Shown here: piece after piece, positions 11,201 to 23,805 of the stretch
Layout of the letters: every line of letters begins with the position of its first letter
How positions within the stretch are numbered: the stretch's first letter is position 1
Source of the DNA: Aphelocoma coerulescens
Lineage: Eukaryota; Chordata; Aves; Passeriformes; Corvidae
Direction: 5' to 3'
Length of the DNA: 64,000 bases
Assembly: GCF_041296385.1 (NCBI RefSeq)
Contig: NC_091013.1
Coordinates: forward strand, 31,257,001 to 31,321,000
The notes under the pieces: generated by a model
What the model was told of the DNA's origin: nothing
Databases searched by the model: none
The model's input: the letters and a program-made list of their open reading frames with translations, nothing else
Translations under genes and position numbers: made by a program

Positions 11201-13765
11201 AATTTGGGTCTCTCCTAAGTTGGATCCTCCCTTTGATAAAACTGGTCTTTCCATCTTTTCTAAAGTTGGAAAAGTAGCCACTTTTGGAGTAAGGAAAGCT
11301 CAGTGACTGTAAGAATATGATTAATTGTGAGAAACTTGAATTCGTCTTGCCTTTTTGTTTTTAACCGCCCAGAGTGAGTGGCTTGGTTTATGAATCAGCT
11401 CTGGAGCTGATACAAGAGTGCATGCATAAAAATGTCCACAACCCTGTTTAATTGCTTCTTTAGTTCCCTGTGGTAAGCACTGAAGTTATTGATGAAGGAA
11501 ATAAGATTTCTGGAATTACAAACCCCAGATTTTAATTGCACATTTTGTCTGATTTTTTTCAATCCATTGTAGTGCTTATGATGATAACTGCATGTAATAA
11601 AAGTCCTCCTGACCAGAAACAAAGTAGTCTAATAGATGTCCTTTGTAAAATGTGCCTGAAAAGATACATGGTATTGCTATCACTTTTCCACCTTTGGCCC
11701 CATTAGCATGGATTTCTCCCTGGCCTGTAAGGTATTCAGCAGTTGGAGAAAGCAGACGTTTCTGGACGTGGTTGCAGGAGCTGTGTGCTGGAGCACGGCG
11801 CTCCTGCCAGCACAAGAAACTGTCCTCCGTGTGAAGTTTTGGCTGAGCATCTTCTCTCCATCTGCTTCATGGCTTCATAAACAAAAGAGTGCTTAGAGAG
11901 GGTCGGGGTACAGAGGGAGAGCGAGGGTGGGCTTGCTGTGGAGTTCAGATTACCGGTGAAATACTTAGACACACTCTATTTCCCAGACCTCCCACTGCAC
12001 AACGCTGGAGCGTTGTGTCAGTGTGCAGTCAGGTGAGGAGTCCAAGCCCCTACTGCTTCTGCAGAGTACTTATATTAATACCAGCTCACATTCTCCTTTC
12101 CAATAATTACAGCAAGGTAGGGTATTTCTGTCTACTCTTAGTCTTCACAGCAATCTATAAGGGATCATGTAGGATGCAAAGGTGGTTTAGGATATTTTAA
12201 ATTAAAACAAAAAAATCCATGGAAACTATTTAACTTCTTTGTTCTATAGTTTCCCAGTCTTTCATGAATCAGAATGACATGAAAGTGCTACCACTGAACA
12301 TACTCACAGGGGTCAGATATGACTGATGAGCAAGAGGACTAAAGGAAAAAACAGTGAGCTTCACAGATCACTGTTAATTCCAGCTAAATAAATAATGTAT
12401 ATGTGCCGCCTGATGTATAAGGTTAAAGAGGTCAGATCTCCAGTAAATGTAAATTCATCCAGCCAGGCCAGAAGCAGTTGAATTCTTTATTATTGGTCAC
12501 ATATTCACATAATAATAAATGAAGACAAATATACATTTAAATATCTGCAGGTAACATACTTTATTCACACTGTGTGTTGTAAAGTTGTCGTTTCTGTAGC
12601 ACTTCTGAATTTGGAAGATCTATCCCTGTGGTATCACAAAATAGCTTCCTAGAAAAGTAATTAACAGGAGGCTTTTTTTTTTAAGTTCAGAAAAGATATG
12701 TAACGTGAGCGTCTGATTTCCTGTCACTCTTGGTTAACTTTGTATGAAAATGGATAGCTTCCAAATTAAAGCAGGCACCGGACTGTCTGGAGAAAAATGC
12801 ATCTGTAAAGAAATGTGTACATTATATATTCATGTCATTCCAAATCTCTTAATTGTATTTTATATATAACAGTCACATGTTCTGAAATATGGTACCTTTT
12901 TTACTTCATGGGTCAAAACCAGCATGCCAGAAAGGCTGAGGTTGCTCCTTACATGGTTTAGGACAAGCATTTTGTTTTCCAAATTCCCTCATACCCTCCC
13001 CACCAGCATGTTTCTCTGAGCAATGGAGGCACGACGTGAAGTCTCTCTTCACCACGTTTTATTCAGAAGATAAATATACAAAAATAATTCAAGCCAGTGA
13101 GCCACAAGGTCAGGAATATTGAGAACCAGCATTTTCTCTTCAGAACCAAAAATTGCTATTCATACTCCTCTGCGTTTACTGCAAATGGCTGTAAGGGAAG
13201 CTTATGTAGCTAGAAAGAGAAGAAAACCAGGAGCATTTCTTGTTAGCTCTTACCACTAACAGATGTTTAAGGAGAGATGGGGTGGAAGACTCTCTGCTTT
13301 GTAACTGCTTTTAAATAAGATGCTGAAGGTGATTTTTTTTTCTTACACATGCTAGAGATTATTAGTATTCAAATACCAGCAGCATAATCTATTGCTAATC
13401 AAATCTTGCATTTATTTAAAGATGGTTGTACAACTGCAGTCAAACACAGAGGCAGGTACAACTTTATGTGGCTGCTGAAACTTTGAGACCTGAAGTAGAA
13501 AAGGGGAAGACAGCTGCAAGATTATTGATCACAAATACAATCAAACCAAGTGTTAATAAAAAGTGTATAAAATGACCATGATTTGGCAGTTCTGTAATAT
13601 TTTCCAAGAGGCCTTTTCTGATTTTAATTACAATCTCAGGGACATCAGAGATAAGAAAGCATATTATCAGAGACATCTGATAAATAATAAAACATATTAG
13701 CTGGTTAATTTCTGATTTCATGGAAGTAGCAGTCCAGAGCAGAAATACGCTGTTTAGAAAAAAGG
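8293..13765 (+). other. AFF3: AFF3 intron, no recognised gene
   Basis: This is AT-rich intron with short T- and A-runs (near 9372-9390, 10619-10629 and 12672-12682). Frames of 60-112 codons occur on both strands around 10065-10700, 11395-12200 and 13464-13802, often overlapping each other. None shows a known domain, so they are treated as chance. Confidence 0.65.
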
Positions 13766-13836
13766 CATGGGATGAAGGACCAAGTGCAATGTGAGAAGGC
13801 AAGCTGGGAAAATGCCATTAGCAGATAATGAATTGT
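13766..13836 (+). repeat. Degenerate direct repeat, copy 1
   Basis: This contains the exact 15-mer CAAGTGCAATGTGAG (13781-13795), followed by a GAAAATGCCATTAGCAG block. A second, diverged copy lies about 270 bp downstream. The family is not recognised: it could be two copies of an old short repeat or an old segmental duplication. Confidence 0.55.
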
Positions 13837-14037
13837 CTTCCTTAGACCAAATCATTAATGTTTAGCATGCAGGAAGAGTTAAAAATACATAGATGGAGAA
13901 GACATAAAAATGAACTGGGCTCCATAACAGTGACAGAGTCTGAGAAAAGAATTATGTGGAAGCCTGAAGAGAAAAGAATGAAATTATGCTTTGGGAAACT
14001 CACCGAAAAGGAGTTAGTCACGGTCTAAATTTTTGTC

Positions 14038-14102
14038 CTCATGGGAGGATCAAGTGCAATGTGAGACACTTTGAAAAATACCATAAGCAGGAATCATAAT
14101 TT
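14038..14102 (+). repeat. Degenerate direct repeat, copy 2
   Basis: This has CAAGTGCAATGTGAG at 14051-14065, then GAAAAATACCATAAGCAG. It aligns with copy 1 over roughly 55-60 bp with a small gap, and both are preceded by a similar CATGGGA-rich stretch. Confidence 0.55.
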
Positions 14103-17100
14103 ATGATAAAGTCTGCATGCAAGATCTTTCAGTTGGTTAGAGATGACTGAGCAGGGCCCAAAATGTTACTGTTTTTCTGTAGTGTGTTTCTTCCCCCCAG
14201 ACGCCTCAGGACAGCCTTCCTTCCCATGCAGTTTCTGCTCTTGGGTAGAAATGGACCTGTGTCCAGAATACACCCCTGAAAAAGAATCAAACTGCATGGT
14301 GTGCTTATTTCTAAAGAAGCTTGTCCTCTCCCATGAGAAAAAAAATTTAGACGATGGTGGTGCATCACCGCCTTCACAGATGTGATATCACTGTCCCAGG
14401 AGGAAAACACATTACCCCTTTTTCCCCCATAAGCAGTATTGCAAAGGGCACAAATCTGGGCTTGTGGATACACATACCTTCTGTGGCAGGTGGAAGAGGC
14501 AAAACCTCATGCTCACACAGGGTGCCTAAATGTCTGTGAACAACCTCTACACAGAGCTGACATCTTCTGAAACACAACAGGTCTTTTTTTTTCCCCACCA
14601 CCTCTGCTCAGAGGGAATATAGCTTCTGATGATACCCAGTTGCATTCTTATCAATAAACAAAAAATGCTGTGGTTTTTAGTACTGTAATCTATTGCATTC
14701 GGGAGTGTCAAAGATCTTCATAAGCATTAATGATGTGTCTGAAAAGAACATTTTAAATCTGGTTACAAAAGGGATTAGCTGAGGTGAAGGCAGATGGGAT
14801 ACCTTCTGTGATGGTGCTGCTGCCAGAACAGGCCTGCTTCCCTTGGCCCCATTTGCTGGTGGTCCCAGTTGAGGGATCAGATGGAAAATGATGTGGGAGG
14901 ATGGCAGAGGATGGGATGGTACACCTGGATCGTGCACCTTATTCCATTCCCAGACCAAGGCTGGACAGAGTCATGGCTGGCCACAGGCCCAGAGTGAGCA
15001 GAGCCAGGATGAGTTGGTGTCAAAGTTGAGTGCAAAAGCGTGAAGACTGAACCCCCAGTTTTGTGTTCTGATGTCTGTGCCACAGGTGACCCCATACAGA
15101 GTGACACATGAAACTGTTCCATAACTTTGCTCTGGAGATCGAAGTTAACACAGAAGCATAAGTAAGGGCTTCTTATGAAACTCCAAATTAATGCTTCTCA
15201 GTGTATTTTTTCCTGTCGTTTAGGTCACTTGAGGCAGAGACAGTTCCTGAGTGATTATGTCACTTTTGGTTTACCACTTCCATCTGAGTTACTCACAGCA
15301 CATCCTCCACTAGAAATTAATAGGAGTTTTGCCATTGCATTGAGTGGTAGGTAACAAGACCAGGGTTTGACAGGGAGGAATATTTCTTTTCTACATTGTA
15401 TGAACTTCTTTGGTCAACAAGCTATTGCTTGAGGGATATTGTCTTTTGTCTTCAATCTTCCCTTGTTTTGTTCCAGAAGAGCAGATGTAATACTTATGGT
15501 TGTTTTTTGACATCATTATTACTTTGAAGAAAGTCAGCAATAGTAATACAGGATAAAAATTGGGGCAGGAGCCAGGATTTGAATTCAGAAACACTATGCT
15601 GCATTAATCTGTTAATTTCAGGCCATATCTTTAGAGCATCAAAGGCGCTTCTTGACCAGTCTGAGGTGCTTGAGTAATTTTTTTCTCTCTCGTAATTAAA
15701 GTTTCTAGCTCCCTGTTCAGAATCAGTTTCCTCACCAACTGTTCAGTGAATAAATCTACATGAGTGATTTCCTGACAGTTGTACATTAGGAATTACGGCA
15801 TATCTCTGCTCATAACTTACAGAACTATCTCAATACAGAGAAGAGACCATAAAACATGCCAAATGGGGATTTCTCAGATATGCTAATTGCTGCTATATAA
15901 AGAGCACGGGATGAAGAGCTGCCACAGGGGAAGTTCAGCTAAAAAGTACCTACCACAAATCTTTGAAGGTCCACAGAGACGCAAATCCTTCTGCTGCCAC
16001 TTCTTGGCAGAGCTCTGCTGAGCAAAGCCTTTGCAGCTGAGTGAGCTTGGGCAGGGAGGGCTGGTGGCTGCCTGCAGTCCAGTGCAGTGGCCAGACAGGA
16101 GCTGGGACAGGGGTCTGCCTCTCCAGGAGCTGCTGGCAGCATCTGGTGGGAGCCTGTGGGATTGGCACAGTACCAACATAGGAAGCAAACCCTACCTTCT
16201 TGGATTCTTAGGTGTGGTGCCCAAGCAAGGTTCTTGTCTGTTCTAAAATACAACCAAATGCAGGCCTAATTCATTTCTCTTGAAATGGACTGGATTACAT
16301 TTCCCACTCCCATCTTCTTGTCCATGAGCTTGGCTCTCAAAATAAAGCTGCTGTTTTCTTTATACTGAATTTTTGTGTATTCAGAGCAAGGGCTAAAGCA
16401 ACCAATGGACATCCACTACCTGTTCTGAGAAGCTTCTGTTTGCCATTCAGTGACAGGAAGATGCTGTCCACGTAAATCATCCTCCCATTTTTTTTCAAAG
16501 TTTTTACAAAATTGACATCCATGCCAGACTTTCCAAATTAACTCCTTATTTGTAGAGTACCACAAAAGCATTTACAGCATAGAGGGGATGATACAGTTCA
16601 GCAAATCTGCTGTAGCCAGGTGTGAGTTACACTCTTGTAGCTTTTCTAAATGATACGTTTTATGCATTGACTACAGATAGGTATTTTTGCACTCAGTGGA
16701 GTGGGGCTGGATCACTGAACTCATTTTAAGGAGGCCATTAAGCATCATTGTTTAATACTGATTTTTAGCCATTGCACTTGAACCCTTTACCTCAGGTTGA
16801 CCTAGAAGACAAAAATCAAAATCTCTGCACCCCAGCAGCTAACTGCAGCTCTGCTACTTCTACTGATAACATCTATACACCTTTTCTTTGTAAACAAGTT
16901 TTCTGTACTGTGAAATACATATCTTACTGAAGATTATAATTAATGTGGAAAGATGAAACCACATAGTTATTCAATAATCTTAATATAGAATACTTCTTTT
17001 AAAATAAGTCAGCTAGACAAATCAAACAGTATAGAAATGGAATGTGCCTTTGTAGGCCCTGTGGAAAATTCAGCTAATGAACTGAGGACTATCAGTTTCT

Positions 17101-17293
17101 AGACAGGAAAGAAATTCTGCTTAATTTAAAGAAATAAGTTCAACTATTTGCTTCCTTACCTAAAATCATGGGTTTGGGCATGATCACACAATATGCAAAA
17201 AGTAACTTCATTGCAGCCTTGTGTGTTTTGAAACACCAAGCAAAATACAATTAACTTTAAACCAGTGAATTGTAATGCTAAAAAAAAAAAAAT
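14103..17293 (+). other. AFF3: AFF3 intron with a GC-richer patch
   Basis: The stretch holds GC-richer blocks at about 14350-15120 and 15900-16240. These generate overlapping open frames on both strands (for example 114 codons on the minus strand at 14129-14473 and 104 codons at 15939-16253), without recognisable domains. A 12-13 bp A-run sits at 17281-17292. No gene is called. Confidence 0.65.
15311..15365. repeat. Remnant of an old amniote interspersed repeat
   Basis: AATAGGAGTTTTGCCATTGC followed by a GACCAGG block resembles the widespread reptile/bird motif of the form AATGGGAGTTTTGCCATTGA...ATCAGGCCC, recalled from turtle, crocodile and bird genomes. It is heavily diverged and the family name is uncertain. 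Confidence 0.4.
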
Positions 17294-17760
17294 CTGCCCT
17301 CCGGGTGTGACTATCTTTTTAATTTGATGATGTCACCCTGTGAGCCATTAAAGCACTATCAATGAGCAGGCTGTGCGTTTTCTAATGATTACTGTGGAGT
17401 TGAAAAAGACTCTATAATGCTCCTGCAGTTTGTTCATCATTTTTGTTTGATAATTGTCCTGAAAATCAATGACAGCTACTGAGTACAGAAATTTGATTGA
17501 ACCAAGTATAAATATAGGCAGCAATTTAGACTGTTCTTACTCAATAGGAAAATGTCTTTGGCTAATAAGTGGATTCCTATCTAAATTCATGAGTTCTTTT
17601 ATGACATTTTGGGTTAAGCCTGAAATAGGTTAATCTTTTTCTGATAAAGTTGCATAAGCTGTGATTTCTCTGGTGACCACATTTAATTGGATATTAAATA
17701 AAGTGCTTATCTTTCAACCAACAGGTTTTATAGGCTGGATTTCACAGATTAAATAACAAG
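17294..17760. promoter_or_regulatory. Candidate conserved non-coding element
   Basis: This is about 470 bp of AT-rich but non-repetitive sequence with no long open frame. It is dense in homeodomain-type cores (TAATGATT near 17381, TTAATTGGATATTAA near 17683) and motifs such as CAATGACAGC. Such a composition is typical of long-range developmental enhancers in introns of transcription regulators. The call rests on appearance only; no alignment was available. Confidence 0.3.
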
Positions 17761-20567
17761 TAATAGGCACACACGAAATTTTTCTGATTAAACCATGATA
17801 TACTCAGATTAAAAATTAGAATGTCCTGATTCAGGTAGGCTTTTGAGGTGCATGATTACAGCTGAGGGTTAAATGTGCAGAATAGAGGGAAACTGCAGGA
17901 CTGTGCAAAGAGCTGTGAAGTCAGCTCTGTATATTCTTCTTTCCTGCTTATTCTTCAGCAAATGTGCAGCAGGGTGGTTTTCTGTTGGGTTTGACAAGAA
18001 GCTTGAATTCTTGATAATGTTTTTGAAAAGCCTGAGGTTGGGATTCATTATGCAAGGTGCTGTACAAGCACACAGCAAGAGGTATCCTGTGATAGAGCCT
18101 ATCAGCCCTGGAAAGGCAGAGGAAAGGTTAACAGAAGCCTGGAAAGTAAATTAACCTATCTCACCTGAAGAAAGGAGATAGCGACAAGGCTGAGAGAAGT
18201 ACCCAAATAGAAAAACATAGATGGTGTTTGGGAGGAGGAAGTCTTGATAGGGTGAGCAAAGACCACACTTGGGAGGAAGAGTGAGGTAAGGAGGAGGGGA
18301 TGGAGAAGGTGCAGCTGAAAGCACAGCCCAGCTGTTACAGGAGGCGTTTGTCTGGTACTCCACTTGCTGGAGAAGGCAGACTGACAAAAGGGCTCCAGAG
18401 GGGCAGAAGATAGTTAGGACTTGCTGCATTTCCTTTAATGATAATGAAGGACACTTTTTGGAGCTGAAAGGACATTTCTGTCCTGGAAAAGTTCAGGACG
18501 TTGAAGGAGTTCAGCTGGATGGCTCGGGCTCATGTGTGAGATCAGTGGAAAGGTATAGAGCAGCTGTGCAGAATAAGACAGGAGGGGAACCACCAGTGTG
18601 AGCCGGGGGCCTTACGTGGGGAGGAAATAAATGAAGACATTTGCATTGAGTAGGCTGTGCTAAACCAAATGATGTGGAGCTCATGCTAATTACAATTTTT
18701 TCCCCACTGGTATGACATATTGTGAATGTGAAAACAAACTGATGCCTCTCTATGTAACCAAGTCTACTTTTGACTTTCCGTGCATGGAGCTGGAAGCCCT
18801 CTGATAGTGTTTTGTTGGTTTTTTTCTCATATATGGATGAGAGAATTGCAGTAGCACTATGCAGCACTAAGCTCAGGAGCTTGGATAACCCATTCCTGAC
18901 AGATTTATTTTGACTGTCACAAGATTAATGAGGAAGAGTTGCCTTGTGAGTTTGTTGGGCATTTTTTCCCTAGATAAAATTGACCCATTGCACACAGCAT
19001 GTAATTGCTCCTGAGCTAATGTCAGACTAGCAAAAGGTAACTTCTCGCTGAAGGTAGCTTCCTTCTTACAGCAAGTCAGCAAGGCTGGCAGTGCTACAGG
19101 TGGCATTGTTGCCCAGGCTCCGGTGACTCCAAGCCACAGGCATCATTTGGCTAAGATTCAAGGCAGAAGGTGTAAAACATCCCACCTTTGTTACTGAAAG
19201 ATAAAAATGGGAAATAGTTCCACCGAGTAATGGGGGACAAGCATAATGGCCTTTTGCTGTATTTCAGTCTGGGGTCACTGGGCCCTGTCTTTTTGCATAG
19301 TTGAAATAGCTGGTGTCCAGATGATAAAGATGTTGACAATTATCTTCTCCTTCCTCCAGAGACCACACAAAGCTAAACCTTCTTCTTTTACTTTCACATA
19401 ATTTTCTTTTATTTTGGCTTGTCATGACTTTTGACATTGGCATGAGGATGTTTTGTGGAGGAATTTCCTTTGCCTTCTTGTCATTTGGTAATGCAAAGCA
19501 TTTTGTTAAGAATTTTTTCTTTGAAGCCACATTTTTTGTTAAGACCTTTCAGGATGGTGTTCTATTTTCTGCCTCACACAGAAGTCAGCTAGTAAATTAG
19601 CAGCCATTATTTCCCCTAGGCTTCAGAAAAATGGTAAATTACATAAAGTTTTTCTCCAACTTGTTTTATTTCCAGTGAAACAAGTATTTCCAATGAAACA
19701 TCAGGAAAGGGATGACAAGCTTCAGAGATCATGTTGGTTTTGGAGGCCAAGAGCTGGTTGAGGGGCTGCATCAGCCCAGAAACATACACTGGTTTCTGTG
19801 GAGAGGAAGGCAGCACAGGGCTGTCTGGTGGCAGCCACAGCCTGTCCTCCAAGACGAGACAGGATGCATCTCAGTGCCCAGCTGGGAATTCCCAGGGATG
19901 TCTGCAACCTCTGCTGTTAGCAATCAGGTGGCATGTTCCCTATGCAGTTGAGGCAGTGGTAAACTATTATGTGACTACCTTGGAGACTTTGTGACTTTTC
20001 TTAGCAGAGCTGTATCTGTTTTCAAACCTTGTGCGAAAGCATGGGTACATAAATTAGCACATAGTGTACCCTAAGAGATGTAGTTTGCAAGGGGGCTGTT
20101 TGTGTCAAAGTCTCATTTCTTCCTTAATAAGCAGACCTGTGGAATTGTTCAAGGGGAAGCAGATCTCTGCAAAAGTCTCTGCTCTCTCAGTGTGTCAGTG
20201 CTGAGACTGAAGATGCAGTATCTAGATCAGCTCAAAAGATGGGCCATGTTTCGTTTGTATGTTACAGGAACCAAGGCCTCTACAGGTATAAATTGGTCTC
20301 ATGCCACCAACACTGGACATTTACCTCTTTATGTGCTGCTCTCTTACTAGATGCTGGTAAGACACTAGGGTCCAGTGTCCATGCACCCTAGCAGTAGTTT
20401 AGTCGCTGGTTTAACAGAGGGTCTTTGTAAAATTCCTGTACACAAATAGAGTGTTTCTAAATTGCCAACACAATAGCCGAAGCTTAAGTGCAATTTTTAT
20501 TCCAATAAAGATGTGATGAAATTATGCCTAATGGTCTGCAGACTGCACTTTTATATGCACTTGCAAT

Positions 20568-20590
20568 GCTCCCATTGACTTCAACTGCTG
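20568..20590. repeat. Short remnant of the CCATTGACTTCAATGG repeat
   Basis: GCTCCCATTGACTTCAACTG preserves half of a palindromic motif common in old amniote repeats. It is too short to classify and could be coincidence. Confidence 0.25.
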
Positions 20591-23500
20591 TTGTCAAGGT
20601 ATTTCAGTAGTACTGAGCTAAGGATCATTACCTTCTGCTATTATAATACATTAAACTAATGCTACCATTTTTCCATTATAACAACAATACCTGGCGACTG
20701 AAGGCTACCTCCGACCCAATAACTTGCAATCAAATATTTGTTTCAGATTTCAAAATGCATATAAATTATGAGGCTTGACAAAAACATCTGATTAGACTAA
20801 CCCATACCTCCAGAATTAAAGAATTTAATTCTTTGCATGCAGACAAAGCAAACTTGGCACTGATGAACAGTGTGGACATACTAATATTTTTAAGAACATG
20901 AGGATTTTCATTTATAAGTAAGTTTAGGACAACTACATTTGAACTAATCTTTCACTGACTTGCATGCAAACAGCATTGAAATGATATATCTATATTGTAC
21001 ATATCCCAAATCCCAAAGCTTGTGTCCTTCAAAAACAAAGCAATTCCCAGCATGCTGTTGATGCAGCATGCATCAGGGAATACTTGTACAAGTGTCCTGG
21101 AGCTAATCTCAGTTTTCTGATTTCTGATATTAAAATCAACCCACCATTTTCTTGCTGAGTCCTGTTCGCTCTTATGCAAGGGAAAATACTGTACTTAAGT
21201 GCAAGGGGGAGATAACTTTGCAGAGATTACTCTACTGGTTCCTAAGAAATTAATAATTTTAAATACATAAAGGAAAGCAAATTGATTATATAGTCTTTGC
21301 TATACTTCCTGATTGCTTGCTACTTACCTTTTTTTAAATGCCTAAAAAAGGAAAACAATAAAGAAAAGGAACTGCAAAATTCTTAAAGAGTTGACTGATA
21401 TTACCTTTATGATAAAGTGAACCACAGACTAGATGAAAAAAAAAAAAGAAACCATGACCCTGAGTTCCCTTGGAAACCTCTGCAAACTCATCTTGAAAAT
21501 GTACACACAACATCTGCCAGACAAACAGGAATGGGGACTTGAAAACCAAAACAGAGTCCAGATGTGCACAAAAATAGGCTTCTTTTTATTACTCTTGTGT
21601 CACTTGCACTGCACATCTAGAGCTAAGAGATACACAAAACCATAGTTGATTCATATAGCAGGTCCTTCTGATACTGTTTTCTCCCCAAAATACAGGCATT
21701 TTGTGTTTATTACTATATGTTGTTTGCCATTAAAATGGGAAACACCCTTAACCTTATCTAAATTTTTCTTTTTCTGTTTCCTTTTAAGAGCATGCTTTTA
21801 AGAACTATTCTTAAAAATGAAAATTCTGTTATGAAAGAACAAATAATGAATTTATGCACAGATCTGGAAAACTCTGTTTTTCAAGACATCAGGCCAACAA
21901 ATTTCATTGCAAAAGTATTTCATGGTTCAAACTCAGGGTTTATTCTGATAGGCCTAAGAATTTTCTTTGTGGAACAGATTTAGCCTTGATTGCAGAAGTC
22001 CTAGTTTGGCCTTTTTTTTCTATGCATGCAAAGTTGCAAATACAGAATCACCTGCTTGTGCATCTTACTTTAAGTGACAGTTTATCAATGTCTAAGGTCT
22101 AGTATTGACATTATAGATGTCTTCAAACATAACACTGCCTGTACAGGAGACCTCGGTTTCTGGTACTGTTACCTTCTTATAGGTATCTCCCACTGCCTGT
22201 GAAAAGCATGGCCAGCTCTGTGTATTTACAAGAACAGCAACAGAAAGTGCTCATCCTCTGTCATTGGGGCTGCACAAATCACCTCATCAGTGCTGCCACA
22301 CTGGGTGAGAGTGGTAGAGGCAGCTGGAAGGTTAAAGGGAGTTTCTCGTATTATCTGGAGGCCCTTCCTGCAAAACACAGACAAGCTGTACATGGAAAAA
22401 AAAACATGTGCATGTTAGCACCACTTTGCTTTCCTGGTTATGTAACCACCCCCATTTTTAAAGGAGATTTCATTTGAATTCCTTACACACTGGTTTGCTG
22501 TTAAAGTCTTACATTTGCAGATAGTTACATACTTTGTGAAATAGCACTCATGATGCTGTGGTTTAATTATTTGCCTTATAATGGTGTCCACTGTCCAGAA
22601 ACTGGTTCTCGAGCAGTAACCTGTTTTTGTAAGCATGCAAAGATGTGCATGCAAATTTCTGCAAGAACACTTTACAAGTCCCAACCCCTCCACATAAAGG
22701 TGAGTATCACTAAAATGTGCAGATTTTAAATCCCAGCTCCTGTAATACACAGTGAATCAGCTTCTGAAATGAGTTCCAGAAGAGGAGGACTGAGGACACA
22801 TCAGTTTGAGTACCTACAGTAAGAGCTGTATTCAGGCTTCTTTAATCAGACATGCATCTGTCTGAAAAAACTGTGCTCCAACTTAATCATCTAGTTCTGC
22901 ACAATACTTAAAATAAATAAATTAATTCTACAGAGGGATTTAAATTGAACAAATGTATTCACTAGGGAAAGCATAGTGGCATGACTGAAAATGGCTTAAA
23001 ATACATCTAAGGTTAAACTGTTCTTCAAATTATCAGCAGATCTGCAGATTTGCTCTTTAAACAGTCTATAGACCTTGATAATCACATTCCTTCTTTAATT
23101 ATCACAGATTTATAGATAGGGAACAAAAAAACCTGTTATGACAGTTTGCATAAAACCAGTAAGATTACTTAGCTGTGAAATAGCCATAGCTAAGAAAGAT
23201 CTGACTTTGGAGTGAGGAGAAGACTATCTACAGCATCACTGTGTTGTAAGAGAGTCTCTCGAGATACTGCAGCTGCTGATGGACATGCTACAGTTGCGGG
23301 GGTTCAGTCACTGTTGCATTAATAATCCCACCCTGCTTTCACAGGGCATGATGCTATACCATTTTTACTTTGAAAGGATTGCATTTCTTCTCTACTAAAT
23401 GATGCTAGGTGACCTTTTAAAATGTGTGGATAAATGAAGGGGCAATAAATTTTGTACTTGTCATGATTTAAAGAAGTAATTCTCATATTTTCCCCTTTTT

Positions 23501-23797
23501 TATCTTCCTTTTAAAGCTTGTCATTTACAAATAGAAGTGCCCGAGGACAGTTCAGAAAGCAATTCAAAATTGTATCTTATTGGACATAATAACAAATTTT
23601 GGTATTGGACTGCATGACTGAAATGTGGACTTATTAGGTATTAGTGTTGCATTATATTTCATATACTGATTGAATGAGTTTGATGAGCAAAGACAGGCTT
23701 ATTATGCAAACCACCCTCATTGTTTCATATTAAAAAGTGAATATTTAAGAGCTGAAAAAGCAAATTTGTTTCAGTTACATGGCACACATTTTTCAGT

Positions 23798-23805
23798 ATG
23801 CAAAT
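23798..23805 (+). promoter_or_regulatory. Perfect POU octamer ATGCAAAT
   Basis: A consensus octamer, with a second near-match (ATGCAAAC) about 95 bp upstream at 23704-23711. Both lie in a non-repetitive AT-rich stretch. An isolated octamer is expected by chance in 64 kb, so function is only suggested by the pairing. Confidence 0.25.
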
